A stretch of 64,000 nucleotides of DNA from the NCBI RefSeq assembly GCF_025403485.1, contig NZ_CP099966.1:4524501-4588500 (forward strand), written 5' to 3'. The position numbers and the translations under genes are program-made. How positions within the stretch are numbered: position 1 is the first letter of the stretch; the number at the start of each line of letters is the position of its first letter. Of this stretch, positions 1 to 9,500 are shown one piece after another. The notes below the pieces were generated by a model, which ran no database searches, had not been told where the DNA came from, and saw only the letters and a program-made list of their open reading frames with translations. Origin of the DNA: Chryseobacterium paludis. GTDB lineage: Bacteria; Bacteroidota; Bacteroidia; Flavobacteriales; Weeksellaceae.

Positions 1-6
1 AACTAT

Positions 7-14
7 TATATTTG
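7..14 (+). promoter_or_regulatory. Bacteroidota -7 box (TATATTTG) for the symporter gene
   Basis: TATATTTG matches the Bacteroidota sigma-ABfr -7 consensus TAnnTTTG and ends 19 bases before the ATG at 34. The -33 element would lie outside the window. The same box-to-start spacing recurs at about a dozen genes here. Confidence 0.6.
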
Positions 15-33
15 CGAAAGTTGAACTATTTAT

Positions 34-1284
34 ATGAAAGGACAAAATAAGCTGTTTATAGCAATTATTATTGCACTTATCTTGGGTGTAGGAATTGGAG
101 GGGTTATTCATGTGCAGTACCCGGAGAGTGCAGAACCTTTTTCTAAAAATATCAAATTATTAGGAACTATTTTTATCAGACTTGTTCAGATGATTATTGC
201 TCCGTTGGTATTTACAACGCTAGTGGTTGGTATTGCTAAAATGAGCGATATCAAAATGATCGGAAGAGTAGGAACAAAGGCTATGCTATGGTTTATTTCC
301 GCATCTCTGATGTCTCTTTTTATTGGATTGATACTTGTAAACTGGCTAGAACCCGGACATGTGACCAAGCTGCCTATTCAGGATGCGGCTTCAGCCGAAG
401 AACTCTTGAAAAGCAGTAAAGGATTTTCTCTTGAGGATTTTGTAAAACATGTTATTCCAAAAAGTATATTTGAAGCTTTTGCAACCAATGAGGTTCTTCA
501 GATCGTTGTATTTTCAATTATGTTTGGGGTTGCATTAGCTAACTTGGGTGAAGAGTATGCACAGCCGGTTATTAAGTTATTTGATATTGTTGCTCATGCT
601 ATTCTTAAAATGGTAGGGTACATCATGTGGTTTGCTCCGTTTGGAGTACTCGGCGCAATTGCTGCAGTAGTCGCTATGAATGGCTTTGAGATATTTAAAG
701 TATATGCAGTCTACCTGAGAGACTTTTTCTTTGCACTAGCAGTTCTTTGGCTGGTTCTTTTATTGGCTGGTTACCTTATTTTAGGAAACCGTCTTTTTGA
801 ATTACTGAGAAGAATTAAAGCACCTTTACTAATCGCTTTTTCTACTACAAGTTCCGAAGCTGTATTCCCAAAATTAGTTGAAGAGTTGGAAAGATTTGGA
901 TGCAACAGCAGAGTGGTATCTTTTATTTTACCTCTAGGATATTCATTCAATCTTGATGGAAGTATGATGTATATGACATTTGCTTCGATCTTTATTGCTC
1001 AGATTTATGGGATAGAAATGACATTGGGACAACAGATCACAATGCTTTTGGTTCTTATGCTTACATCAAAAGGAATTGCCGGGGTACCTAGGGCTTCGTT
1101 GGTCATTATTGTAGCTACCTGTTCTATGTTCGGAATTCCACCGGAAGGAATTGCCTTGATTTTACCTATCGATCACTTCTGTGATATGGGAAGAAGTATG
1201 ACTAATGTTTTAGGAAATGCTTTGGCGACATCTGCAGTATCAAAATGGGAAGGGCAGCTGGAAAATCCCGGCGTGGAGTCGTAA
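34..1284 (+). CDS. Dicarboxylate/amino acid:cation symporter (DAACS family)
   Basis: This is a secondary transporter of the inner membrane in the GltP/DctA (SLC1-like) family. It moves C4-dicarboxylates or acidic amino acids together with Na+ or H+; the exact substrate cannot be read from the sequence. The 416-residue length is normal for the family. Several hydrophobic helices fill the N-terminal half. The conserved C-terminal core is present: a Ser-rich TTSSEA hairpin loop near residue 276, the SFNLDGSMMY segment near residue 305, a glycine/proline loop SKGIAGVPRAS, and DHFCDMGRSMTNVLGN, which carries the substrate- and cation-binding Asp, Arg and Asn residues. A -7 promoter box lies 19 bases upstream of the ATG. 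The dioxygenase-like gene starts 15 bases after the stop and may be co-transcribed. Confidence 0.92.
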   Translation: MKGQNKLFIAIIIALILGVGIGGVIHVQYPESAEPFSKNIKLLGTIFIRLVQMIIAPLVFTTLVVGIAKMSDIKMIGRVGTKAMLWFISASLMSLFIGLILVNWLEPGHVTKLPIQDAASAEELLKSSKGFSLEDFVKHVIPKSIFEAFATNEVLQIVVFSIMFGVALANLGEEYAQPVIKLFDIVAHAILKMVGYIMWFAPFGVLGAIAAVVAMNGFEIFKVYAVYLRDFFFALAVLWLVLLLAGYLILGNRLFELLRRIKAPLLIAFSTTSSEAVFPKLVEELERFGCNSRVVSFILPLGYSFNLDGSMMYMTFASIFIAQIYGIEMTLGQQITMLLVLMLTSKGIAGVPRASLVIIVATCSMFGIPPEGIALILPIDHFCDMGRSMTNVLGNALATSAVSKWEGQLENPGVES

Positions 1285-1299
1285 TAAGCGTAGGCTTTA

Positions 1300-2019
1300 A
1301 TGAGAGGATATGATTTGAAGGCTTCTAAGAGTGAGGTTGTAGAAAATGGCTTTGCTGTTATCAATAACATCTTTTCTGATAAAGAAATTGAAGGTATAGT
1401 TAATGTTATTCAGGATATGGATACGTCAAAAAATACGTTTAGAAAATCTGAAGACCTGTTTGCTATAAGACAGTTCTTAAAAGAAATTCCTGAAGTTACA
1501 AAACTTGTTTTCACGGATCGGCTTAAAGACATAATAAAAGAAGTTTTCGGAGATAAATATTTTGCAGTAAAAAGTATTTATTTTGATAAACCGGAGAAAT
1601 CCAATTGGTATGTGGCTTATCATCAGGATCTGACTATTTCAGTGGATAAAAAACTCAATTTACCTAACTTTGGACCCTGGACGACTAAGCAAAATCAGTT
1701 TGCTGTTCAGCCACCCTTGGATATACTTGAAAATATATATACTATAAGAATTCATTTGGACGATACAGATGAGCATAATGGTGCTTTAAAAGTTGTTCCG
1801 AAATCCCACGCCAAAGGAATTTACAGACCAGAAACAATAAATTGGGGAATAGAGACTGAAGAGAATTGTAAAGTGAAAAAAGGTGGTATAATGATTATGA
1901 AACCTTTGCTTCTTCACGGCTCAAACAGAACAACCAATTCTAAAAAAAGAAGAGTAATTCATATTGAGTTCTCGGATAAGGAACTGGCGGAAGAACTTCA
2001 ATGGTCAGAAAGAATATAG
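1300..2019 (+). CDS. Phytanoyl-CoA dioxygenase (PhyH) family protein
   Basis: This is a predicted non-haem Fe(II)/2-oxoglutarate-dependent oxygenase of about 239 residues, a usual length for bacterial PhyH proteins. The metal-binding triad is visible as H108-x-D110 in the segment AYHQDLTISVD and H206 in LLLHGSNRTT. Arg217 or Arg218, eleven to twelve residues further on, is the expected 2-oxoglutarate anchor. The fold is cytoplasmic, with no signal peptide or membrane segment. The gene begins 15 bases after the symporter stop, so the two may be one transcript. It ends before a strong bidirectional hairpin shared with the convergent GH92 gene. The substrate is unknown: PhyH relatives hydroxylate acyl-CoAs, amino acids, ectoine and many natural products. 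Confidence 0.85.
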   Translation: MRGYDLKASKSEVVENGFAVINNIFSDKEIEGIVNVIQDMDTSKNTFRKSEDLFAIRQFLKEIPEVTKLVFTDRLKDIIKEVFGDKYFAVKSIYFDKPEKSNWYVAYHQDLTISVDKKLNLPNFGPWTTKQNQFAVQPPLDILENIYTIRIHLDDTDEHNGALKVVPKSHAKGIYRPETINWGIETEENCKVKKGGIMIMKPLLLHGSNRTTNSKKRRVIHIEFSDKELAEELQWSERI

Positions 2020-2037
2020 TTATAGCCATTGATTCTA

Positions 2038-2056
2038 TCTGAGCTTCGGCCTCAGA
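2038..2056 (+). repeat. UUCG-capped hairpin in the intergenic spacer
   Basis: TCTGAGC (2038-2044) pairs with GCCTCAGA (2049-2056, one bulged C) around a TTCG loop. A second similar piece, AGATTTCTCCTG then GCTCAAAATGACA, follows at 2124-2150. Both resemble the short degenerate intergenic repeats frequent in Flavobacteriia chromosomes. The first hairpin lacks a T-run, so it is a weak terminator at best. Confidence 0.35.
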
Positions 2057-2152
2057 ATAAAGCGTAAAGACAATGAAGAATCTCTACAGTAAATTTAATA
2101 CTAAACATAATACAACACATTAGGAGATTTCTCCTGTGCTCAAAATGACATA

Positions 2153-2183
2153 AAAACCCGCCTTTGATTTGAAGGCGGGTTTT
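2153..2183. terminator. Bidirectional intrinsic terminator
   Basis: A perfect 12-bp stem (AAAACCCGCCTT, 2153-2164, with AAGGCGGGTTTT, 2172-2183) closes a 7-base loop. It has T or A tracts on both sides and sits between the convergent dioxygenase and GH92 genes, so it can stop transcription from both. Confidence 0.85.
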
Positions 2184-2205
2184 ATTTAATTAAAATCTGG
2201 AAGAA

Positions 2206-5007
2206 TTATTTTATAGAAATTTCATCCACAAATAGATAAGAGTCACCACCCGCGCCCTTATGCCATTCCGGAAGTTTTCCAAAATGATGGGCTTTTACTT
2301 TTATATAACGGGCTTCAGTGGGTAAAATATCTGCTGTAAAATCTTTGACCTGAACTTTTTCATCTTTAGGATCAATAGTATTATCAATGGTTTTAAGGAG
2401 AATAAAATCTTTACCATTCATAGAAGCATAATACTCAACCTTTTTAGGCATTAAGATCCAGGCTCTGCTATCCTGAAGATAGGTCGAAGATAAATTTTTG
2501 ATCTTTTGTGGAGATTTAAAATCAAGGATGGCTTCAAAAGTCTGTCCCTGATAGCCTTGCCATTCACCTTTTCTCCAGTTTTCAACACCATTAATACCAT
2601 CGATAAGGGCAAGTTTCCCACCTGCTGTATATTGAGGATTTACAGTCGAGTTTACGATAATATCCCAATGGTTAGGCCTTCTATTGTAATTCGCTGAGGT
2701 GATAGAACTTTTTTTACCGTTCCTTTCGGTATAGGCAGAAACTTGAGTGGTTTTGTTAATGGTAAATGGACCTTTATAGGTCGTAAAAGTTTTTCTTACA
2801 TTCTTATCATTTTCATCCATTGTCATATAGTATACCTTATCCTTTTCATTCAATGGGGTAATTTCCACTTTAGTAGAAAATTCAAAAAGCCTATCTGCTG
2901 TGATAACAGGTGATGCCGTTTGTTCCATGTATTTAAAATCTTTTACAGGTTTTATATTTTCGAATCCCAGTCTTTTCAGCTCCTCTTTGCTTGTATTCTT
3001 GGTAATGGTTTTTGTGGTTCCATCTTCCAGATGAATTTTAATTTCATCAAAATAAGGAGTTACAGTTTCCCATTCCGGTTTCCCTGGAGTTACGGAATAA
3101 ATACCTATGGAACTTAAGATATACCATGCACTCATTTGCCCGCAGTCTTCATTTCCGATCAATCCATCTGGAGTATTTTTATAGAAATTATCAAGGATAT
3201 ATTTGATCTTTTCTTCTGTTTTTTGCGGCTTGTCAACAAAGTTATACAGATAAGCGATATGATGGCTTGGTTCATTGCCCTGTGCATACTGTCCTATAAG
3301 TCCGGTAATGTCCACCTGTTCTCTTCCAGTTGTCGTATTAGGTGCAGCGAAAATAGCATCAATAAACTGTTCAAACTTTTCCTTCCCACCATGAGCCTGA
3401 ATTAACCCCGGAATATCCTGTGGAACAAAATAAGAGTAATGCCATGAATTTCCTTCTGTATAATTGTTATTAACTTCTCTAGGCTCAAAAGGCTCATACC
3501 AGTTTCCGTTTTTTCGGGCCTGCATAAAGCCGTTTTTCGGATTGTAAAGATTCTTCCAATTCTGAGAACGTTTCATGAAATATTGATAGTCTTCTTTTTT
3601 ATTTAAAATTTTTGCCATTTGAGCAATACACCAGTCATCATAAGCATATTCCAATGTTTTAGAAACACTTTCATGTTCATCGTCAATGCTGATGTAGTTA
3701 TTTTGTTTGTAGGCATTTAATCCAAAAATATCCAGCATAGCCGAATTTTTAGACGCTTCGAATGCTTTTTCATAATTAAAACCGGTAATTCCCTTCGCCA
3801 TCGCATCTGCAATTACAGAAACAGAATGATATCCGATCATACATTCAGTTTCATTGGAAGCCAGTTCCCAGACAGGAAGTTTTCCACCCTGTTCATATTG
3901 TCTGATAAAAGTATTAATGAAATCAGAAGTTCTTTTTCTATCAATTAAGGTCATTAAAGGATGTGCTCCTCTGAAGGTATCCCAAAGTGAAAAGACAGAG
4001 TAGTAATCAAAGTTTTTAGTTGTATAAAATTTATTATCCCGCCCTCTGTATTTTCCATCAACATCCATATTGATGTTTGGCTGCGTAAAAACATGATACA
4101 TTGCAGTATAGAAAATACTTAGTTTGTTTTTATCTTCCGACTTCACTTCAATTTTCGAAAGTTCCTTATCCCAATCCCTTTTTGCCTGTTCCTTTATCGT
4201 CTCAAAGTCATTGGATTTTCCCTCAGCCAACATGTTTTTTGCAGCACCTTCATAACCTGTTGGGGAAAGGGATACTTTTACGTAGATCTTTTCTCCTTTT
4301 TTAACAGCTGTTGAAAATGCCAAAGCTAACTTTGTTCCTGTATAAAGATTATTTTCCTGCTTTCCATTCGTTTCTATTTTTGAAATTTTCATCGGTTTTG
4401 AAAACTCAATTCTGGCATATATATATTGATTGGTAGCCCAGGCTTCACTCCTTCTGAAAACTTCAATGGTTTTGTCATCAATGACTCTTACTTCACCTTC
4501 AAGAAGTTTATCCCTATGATTTAGGTCTAAGATAATGTTGGCATTTCCAACATTATTAAAGATATATTCGTGATATCCGACTCTTTTAGTAGTGGTTAAA
4601 CGGACATCAATATTATTTTTATCCAGTTTTACGGCATAAAATCCTGCCGTAGCTTTTTCATTTTTATGAGAGAATTTTGAAGAATAGTCTTTGTTATTAA
4701 GACTCGGATTTCCCATAGTAGGCATCAGCATAATATCACCATAATCTGAAACTCCGGTACCATTAAGATGGGTATGAGAAAAACCATAGATTACTGAATC
4801 AGAGTAATGATAACCACTACATCCATCCCAACTGCCATCTACTCTTGTGTCAGGTGAAAGCTGTACCATTCCAAAAGGAACAATAGCTCCGGGAAAGGTA
4901 TGACCATGACCTCCGGTTCCTATAAATGGATTAACATGTTGAGAATAATTCTGGGAATAAATAATCTGAGCAATAAATAAAGAAAGAATAATGAAACTTT
5001 TTCTCAT
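2206..5007 (-). CDS. GH92 family exo-alpha-mannosidase with C-terminal F5/8-type (discoidin) domain
   Basis: This is a secreted glycoside hydrolase that would release terminal alpha-mannose (usually alpha-1,2) from N-glycans or yeast mannan, using Ca2+. Residues 1-18 form a signal peptide ending ...IIYSQ. The mature protein opens with the GH92 hallmark NPFIGTGGHGHTFPGA. Further family blocks follow: DTRVDGSWDGCSGYHY, SLWDTFRGAHPLM, LPVWELASNETECMIGYHS, EGNSWHYSYFVPQD, GNEPSHHIAYLYN and GNEDCGQMSAWY; the acidic residues in the last blocks belong to the catalytic centre. After about residue 710 there is a chitobiase-C-like beta domain, and from about 795 to the end a discoidin/F5-8C-like carbohydrate-binding domain ending in SYLFVDEISIK. 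At 933 residues it is longer than a minimal GH92 (about 750) because of these domains. It is a single gene with its own terminator and is divergent from the outer-membrane receptor gene. Confidence 0.93.
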   Translation of the reverse strand: MRKSFIILSLFIAQIIYSQNYSQHVNPFIGTGGHGHTFPGAIVPFGMVQLSPDTRVDGSWDGCSGYHYSDSVIYGFSHTHLNGTGVSDYGDIMLMPTMGNPSLNNKDYSSKFSHKNEKATAGFYAVKLDKNNIDVRLTTTKRVGYHEYIFNNVGNANIILDLNHRDKLLEGEVRVIDDKTIEVFRRSEAWATNQYIYARIEFSKPMKISKIETNGKQENNLYTGTKLALAFSTAVKKGEKIYVKVSLSPTGYEGAAKNMLAEGKSNDFETIKEQAKRDWDKELSKIEVKSEDKNKLSIFYTAMYHVFTQPNINMDVDGKYRGRDNKFYTTKNFDYYSVFSLWDTFRGAHPLMTLIDRKRTSDFINTFIRQYEQGGKLPVWELASNETECMIGYHSVSVIADAMAKGITGFNYEKAFEASKNSAMLDIFGLNAYKQNNYISIDDEHESVSKTLEYAYDDWCIAQMAKILNKKEDYQYFMKRSQNWKNLYNPKNGFMQARKNGNWYEPFEPREVNNNYTEGNSWHYSYFVPQDIPGLIQAHGGKEKFEQFIDAIFAAPNTTTGREQVDITGLIGQYAQGNEPSHHIAYLYNFVDKPQKTEEKIKYILDNFYKNTPDGLIGNEDCGQMSAWYILSSIGIYSVTPGKPEWETVTPYFDEIKIHLEDGTTKTITKNTSKEELKRLGFENIKPVKDFKYMEQTASPVITADRLFEFSTKVEITPLNEKDKVYYMTMDENDKNVRKTFTTYKGPFTINKTTQVSAYTERNGKKSSITSANYNRRPNHWDIIVNSTVNPQYTAGGKLALIDGINGVENWRKGEWQGYQGQTFEAILDFKSPQKIKNLSSTYLQDSRAWILMPKKVEYYASMNGKDFILLKTIDNTIDPKDEKVQVKDFTADILPTEARYIKVKAHHFGKLPEWHKGAGGDSYLFVDEISIK

Positions 5008-5100
5008 AAAATAATTTTATGCTAGCGAATATATTGAAAAATACACGAACTAAAATGTAATAAAGGGAAGATAAGACTTGTCCTAATAAAAACGATAACA

Positions 5101-7443
5101 ATGAAAATATTTTTAGTTTCAGGATTGATATTATTTCCAATTTTTGCGATATCTCAAACTATAACAGGGAAAATCCATCAGGATAGAAATGAAGCATCAT
5201 ATATTGAAGTTATTGCTGTTAAAGATAAGTACAGACAAACAGCTATTTCAGATGAAAACGGAAATTATACATTAAAATTACCTGAAAACGGAGATTATAA
5301 TATTAAACTTATTCAGGATGGAGCTGAGGTTTTGACTACCAGTATTGTTGTAACCATGGATACAAGAAGGGATTTTACAATTGAGAAAAGACAGGAGAAG
5401 CAGATTGAGAAAGTTAGTCTTACTGCCAGAAAAAAGCTTATTGAAAGAAAAGCAGATCGGTTGATTTATAATATATCTGCCTCTGTAGCTTCACAGGGAA
5501 TGGATGGGATAGAAGCTCTTGGAAATACACCGTTGATCAAAGTGGATGAGAATTCAGGTATTTCTATGGCAGGAAAAAGCGGATTAGCAGTAATGATCAA
5601 TGAAAGAATCTTAAATCTTTCCGGAAGTGAGCTTATCAATTATTTAAAAAGTTTAAGATCAGAAAATATTGAAAAGATAGAAATAATTACAGCACCTCCG
5701 GCAAAATATGAAGTGCAGGGAAATAGTGGCTTGATTAATATTGTTCTAAAGAAAAATCAAAAACTTGGATGGAACGGAAGTTTAACTACCAGTTTAGTCC
5801 AGACAACTTATACAGGTGTTTCTAATGCAGCCACGATTAATTATCAAAATGAAAGACTGCGTTTTTCACTTAAATTAAGGCAATATGATAATGAGAAAAG
5901 ATCATATGAAAATTATAAAATTATTGGAGAGGATGGATTGGTAAGTTCAGATAAGAGAAGAGACTTTAGTGATGGGATAGGTGCTAATCTTAGTGTGGAT
6001 TACCAAATTAATACGAAATCAAATACTGGATTTATTTATGATATTGGTTATGGTCATTCAAATATGGATATTTATAATACCTCAGATTATTTCCAAAATG
6101 GAAACTATACGAATACATTATTAACCTATGCAAAACACCGCTCAAAAAGTAGCCAACAGACAATAAGTGCCTATTATGACCTTAAATTTGGAAAACAAGA
6201 TAATAAGTTGAGCATTACAGGTAATTACTTTTCTAATATTCCAGAAAGTAATATCAATTTTACAACTACTGAGAACTCAGGAAGCAATTCCGTAGTGAGA
6301 ACACCCTCTACTGTGGATTATAAAATCTATTCTGGACAAGCAGATCTCTCATTGCCTTATAAGTTTGCAAAAATAGAGAGCGGGGTGAAGTTTACCAATT
6401 TCGACAATAATTCTGATGTAGCCTATCAAAACCTGATCAATGGAAACTATATTACAGATCCTGGCAAAAGCAATATCTTTGAATATAACGAGAAAAATTA
6501 TGCAGCTTATTTGAGCATGGAAAAAGAATTTAATGAAAAGTGGACAGCGAAAGCAGGTCTTCGATATGAATATTCTACTGTAAATGGGAATTCTGTAAAT
6601 TCCAGTCAGACAACCAGCAATTCTTATGGTCAATTATTTCCGACCGCCTACGTTACCTATAAAAGCAATGAGAATAATACCTTTAGCATTAATTATTCAA
6701 AGAGGATCAACAGACCTGGGTTTAGAGCAATTAATCCCTATCGCTGGTACATTAATGTAAACTCATATTTTACAGGGAATCCTGTACTGAAGCCTTCGAT
6801 CAACCATAATTTTGAATTGTCTTACATTTATAAAGGAAAATTATCAGCTACTGCCTATTTTCAAAGAATTTTAGGTGCATTTGGCCAATTGGTAAATCTG
6901 GAGGGAGAAAGCAGAATAAGTACTTTTGATAACCATTACAATCAAAACAGTGCAGGAATAACATTGAGTTATTCAGATACTTTTTTAAAATTATGGGAGG
7001 TTAATTATTCGGCAGATGTATCCTATATGAAAACACATGTTTTTGCAACAGACGCAGCATCTTCAAAGGGAAATGCTTATACAATGGATTTCCAGAATAA
7101 CCTATCATTGAATAAAGCTAAAACCATACAGCTAATCCTAAACTACTGGTTACGTTTGCCTTCTAGTTTTGGAAATACCTACTCTTATTTTGTAGGAAAC
7201 TTTACCTCAGGAATTAAACTCAATCTGATGGATAAGAATCTTCAAATGAACCTGGTAGTTTCAGACATTTTCAGGCAAGCAAAAAGCAATGGTGAGATAT
7301 ATTATACCAACTCAACCCATTTTTATGATAACTACTATGATGGAAGAAGACTTAATCTTTCATTAACTTATAATTTTGGAAACAAAAAAATAAAGGGAAC
7401 AGATCGTAATATAAAGTTTGATGAAAAGAACAGAGTAAATTAA
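5101..7443 (+). CDS. Outer-membrane beta-barrel protein, TonB-receptor-like
   Basis: This is a 780-residue outer-membrane protein of the TonB-dependent-receptor-like family (outer membrane beta-barrel family 3 type). Residues 1-19 form a signal peptide ending IFAISQ. Residues 20-100 are a carboxypeptidase-regulatory-like beta sandwich (TITGKIHQDRNEA... DENGNYTL). Residues 115-220 form a plug-like domain (GMDGIEALGNTPLIKVDENS, then IEKIEIITAPPAKYEVQGN). The rest is a barrel rich in alternating Tyr/Asn/Ser strands. The N terminus has no obvious TonB box. It is transcribed divergently from the GH92 mannosidase, so a role in glycan or siderophore uptake is possible, but there is no SusD partner and the substrate is unknown. 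Confidence 0.85.
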   Translation: MKIFLVSGLILFPIFAISQTITGKIHQDRNEASYIEVIAVKDKYRQTAISDENGNYTLKLPENGDYNIKLIQDGAEVLTTSIVVTMDTRRDFTIEKRQEKQIEKVSLTARKKLIERKADRLIYNISASVASQGMDGIEALGNTPLIKVDENSGISMAGKSGLAVMINERILNLSGSELINYLKSLRSENIEKIEIITAPPAKYEVQGNSGLINIVLKKNQKLGWNGSLTTSLVQTTYTGVSNAATINYQNERLRFSLKLRQYDNEKRSYENYKIIGEDGLVSSDKRRDFSDGIGANLSVDYQINTKSNTGFIYDIGYGHSNMDIYNTSDYFQNGNYTNTLLTYAKHRSKSSQQTISAYYDLKFGKQDNKLSITGNYFSNIPESNINFTTTENSGSNSVVRTPSTVDYKIYSGQADLSLPYKFAKIESGVKFTNFDNNSDVAYQNLINGNYITDPGKSNIFEYNEKNYAAYLSMEKEFNEKWTAKAGLRYEYSTVNGNSVNSSQTTSNSYGQLFPTAYVTYKSNENNTFSINYSKRINRPGFRAINPYRWYINVNSYFTGNPVLKPSINHNFELSYIYKGKLSATAYFQRILGAFGQLVNLEGESRISTFDNHYNQNSAGITLSYSDTFLKLWEVNYSADVSYMKTHVFATDAASSKGNAYTMDFQNNLSLNKAKTIQLILNYWLRLPSSFGNTYSYFVGNFTSGIKLNLMDKNLQMNLVVSDIFRQAKSNGEIYYTNSTHFYDNYYDGRRLNLSLTYNFGNKKIKGTDRNIKFDEKNRVN

Positions 7444-7457
7444 ATCAGCATACTAAT

Positions 7458-7919
7458 TTAAACCTCACCTTCAAACAGATGATCTAAATATTGCTGTTTG
7501 CTGTTTTCTTCTCTATCTGTCCCTAAGAATTTTTTCCATGCCTGTGACTCATGATATACAATTCCCATTTCCCAGACACAATAGGTAGGTATATGATTGC
7601 TTTTTCTTTCCCAGATTTCAAACTTTCCTGAGCCATCATAATACACACTTTCCCATAATTCGTTTTCATTTCTCCAGGTGCAAACTAAGAGGAGGTAGTT
7701 TTCGCCACATCTATGAAGAATAATAAACCCTAAATCATTTATATTCTGAAATTTTTCATCAGAATTTTCTATACATGCTTTGGCATTCATAATATCCTGA
7801 GTAGATATATTTTCAATATTCTCTGCCAGATTATACCATTTGAATCTTGTTTTTCCAACTTTAAAAGTATCTTGATGAGAGGCAGTTTTGGAAGGATATG
7901 AAGTTATTTTTGTGTCCAT
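7458..7919 (-). CDS. Hypothetical protein, 153 aa, cytoplasmic
   Basis: I do not recognise this family. The protein is soluble, with no signal peptide or membrane segment. It is rich in aromatic residues, with a central beta-rich core containing GFIILHRCGENYLLLVCTW and NELWESVYYDGSGKFEIWE, then a Trp/Glu-rich tail. The look resembles small immunity-type or orphan house-cleaning proteins of Bacteroidota, but that is only an impression. It is convergent with the outer-membrane gene, whose stop lies 15 bases away, and divergent from mrp. No promoter box is evident upstream. Confidence 0.65.
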   Translation of the reverse strand: MDTKITSYPSKTASHQDTFKVGKTRFKWYNLAENIENISTQDIMNAKACIENSDEKFQNINDLGFIILHRCGENYLLLVCTWRNENELWESVYYDGSGKFEIWERKSNHIPTYCVWEMGIVYHESQAWKKFLGTDREENSKQQYLDHLFEGEV

Positions 7920-8046
7920 TTTTCTGTGATTTAGGGATTGTTTTTTTTAGGTGGGTCTTTAAAAAAATTAATTAGGTGTTTTTTGTGATGCGATTTATCA
8001 CCTTGAGTTATAGATTTTATTCATTCTAAATTATAGAAAAATTACG

Positions 8047-8054
8047 TAAATTTG
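8047..8054 (+). promoter_or_regulatory. -7 box (TAAATTTG) for mrp-nifU
   Basis: TAAATTTG fits TAnnTTTG, with 21 bases between its last G and the mrp ATG at 8076. Confidence 0.6.
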
Positions 8055-8075
8055 TAAACAATTTATAGCAATTTT

Positions 8076-9185
8076 ATGTTGACGAAAGAAAAGGTTCAAG
8101 ATTTCCTTAAAGAAATAGAAGTAGATGATTTAGTAAATAATATTCAGATTGTAGGGAATGATGTTTATATAGATATGACAGCTCATTCACCGGCAATGCA
8201 TGAAAAGAAAAAATTAGAAGCTGCCATGAAGCAGGCTTTTGCAAGTGAGTTTGGAGAAGAGATTCATTTAAAGCTTAAAATTGTTTCTCCTGAACCTAGC
8301 GAAATTCAACAAAGCCAGATCAAAGGAAAACAAATTTCAGGAATTCAAAATATTATTGCGATTGCCTCAGGAAAAGGAGGAGTTGGTAAATCTACCGTTG
8401 CCGCAAATATGGCCGTTACTTTAGCTAAAATGGGCTTTAAAGTAGGTTTATTAGATGCTGATATTTATGGACCATCTGTTCCTACGATGTTTGATACTGA
8501 AGGGCAGAAGCCTATTTCTGTGGAGGTTAATGGAAAGAATCTAATGAAGCCTGTAGAAAACTATGGAGTGAAAATGCTTTCAATAGGTTATTTTTCCGGA
8601 GCTAATCAGGCAGTAGTCTGGAGAGGTCCTATGGCTTCTAAGGCATTAAATCAAATGATAAGAGATGCTGATTGGGGTGAATTGGACTTTTTATTAATTG
8701 ATTTACCTCCGGGAACTGGTGATATCCACTTGTCAATTATTCAGGAAGTACCTGTAACGGGTGCCGTAATTGTAAGCACACCTCAACATGTTGCTCTGGC
8801 AGATGTAAGAAAAGGGATTGCCATGTTCCAGATGGAAAGCATAAATATTCCGGTTCTTGGATTAATCGAAAATATGGCGTATTTTACACCAGAAGAATTA
8901 CCTGATAATAAATATTACATCTTTGGAAACCAGGGAGCACAATATTTAGCTGAAGATTTGGGAATTCCGGTACTGGGAGAGATTCCGTTGATCCAAAGCA
9001 TCAGGGAGGCAGGTGATGTTGGAAGACCAGCAGCATTACAGGAAAACTCTAAAATTGCAGAGATTTATACTGACACAGCACGTAAAATGGTAGAGAGTCT
9101 TGTTGAAAGAAATAAAAGTCTTCCACCTACTGAAGCTGTAAAAATTACAACAATGGCCGGATGCTCACCAAAGGCAAAAAAATAA
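8076..9185 (+). CDS. mrp: Mrp/NBP35-type P-loop ATPase, Fe-S cluster carrier
   Basis: This is a cytoplasmic ATPase (ApbC/Mrp family) that binds and hands over Fe-S clusters. Residues 1-75 form the MIP18/DUF59-like domain. Residues 92 onward form the MinD-type NTPase, with the deviant Walker A motif SGKGGVGKS at 98-106, LLDADIYGPS, and the switch DLPPGTGD. The 369-residue length is typical of Bacteroidota Mrp. The CPxC motif that binds the bridging cluster in many ApbC/NBP35 proteins is missing at its usual place: the ENMAY segment is followed by FTPEELPDNKYYIFG. The remaining conserved-looking cysteine is in the C-terminal AGCSPK. The NifU-domain gene follows 44 bases downstream on the same strand, which supports an Fe-S role. 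Confidence 0.92.
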   Translation: MLTKEKVQDFLKEIEVDDLVNNIQIVGNDVYIDMTAHSPAMHEKKKLEAAMKQAFASEFGEEIHLKLKIVSPEPSEIQQSQIKGKQISGIQNIIAIASGKGGVGKSTVAANMAVTLAKMGFKVGLLDADIYGPSVPTMFDTEGQKPISVEVNGKNLMKPVENYGVKMLSIGYFSGANQAVVWRGPMASKALNQMIRDADWGELDFLLIDLPPGTGDIHLSIIQEVPVTGAVIVSTPQHVALADVRKGIAMFQMESINIPVLGLIENMAYFTPEELPDNKYYIFGNQGAQYLAEDLGIPVLGEIPLIQSIREAGDVGRPAALQENSKIAEIYTDTARKMVESLVERNKSLPPTEAVKITTMAGCSPKAKK

Positions 9186-9229
9186 TATTTCAAATTAATT
9201 TTTGAAAAAACCGAATTGAACTGAAAAAT

Positions 9230-9478
9230 ATGGAAACAAACGTAGCACACGAAGATACTGTAACAAGAGTAATGGAGGCTTTAGAAAGTATTCGTCCGTT
9301 TTTAAATAAAGACGGCGGGGATATTGAGCTTATTGATGTGAAAGATAGCTCAGTTTATGTAAAACTTTTAGGAAACTGTTCCGGGTGTTCTTTGAACTTT
9401 TCAACCCTGAAGCTGGGCGTTGAAAATACAATTAAACAACACGCTCCGGAAATCGAAAAGGTAATAAGCGTAGAGTAA
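9230..9478 (+). CDS. NifU C-terminal-domain Fe-S scaffold protein
   Basis: This is a small (82 aa) cytoplasmic scaffold or carrier for Fe-S clusters, equivalent to the C-terminal domain of NifU (Nfu type). The cluster-binding motif C50-S-G-C53 is intact in LGNCSGCSLNFSTL, and the preceding NKDGGDIELIDV block is typical. It lies 44 bases after mrp, with no terminator between them, and is followed by a hairpin terminator, so mrp and this gene form a two-gene operon. Together they suggest a carrier pair acting late in cluster assembly. Confidence 0.93.
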   Translation: METNVAHEDTVTRVMEALESIRPFLNKDGGDIELIDVKDSSVYVKLLGNCSGCSLNFSTLKLGVENTIKQHAPEIEKVISVE

Positions 9479-9500
9479 AAGAAAGTTTATAAATATTAAG

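Noticed and set aside
4931..5140. Short frame across the GH92/receptor divergent start region
   Set aside because: It overlaps both confident genes and consists of hydrophobic Leu/Phe runs typical of AT-rich shadow frames.
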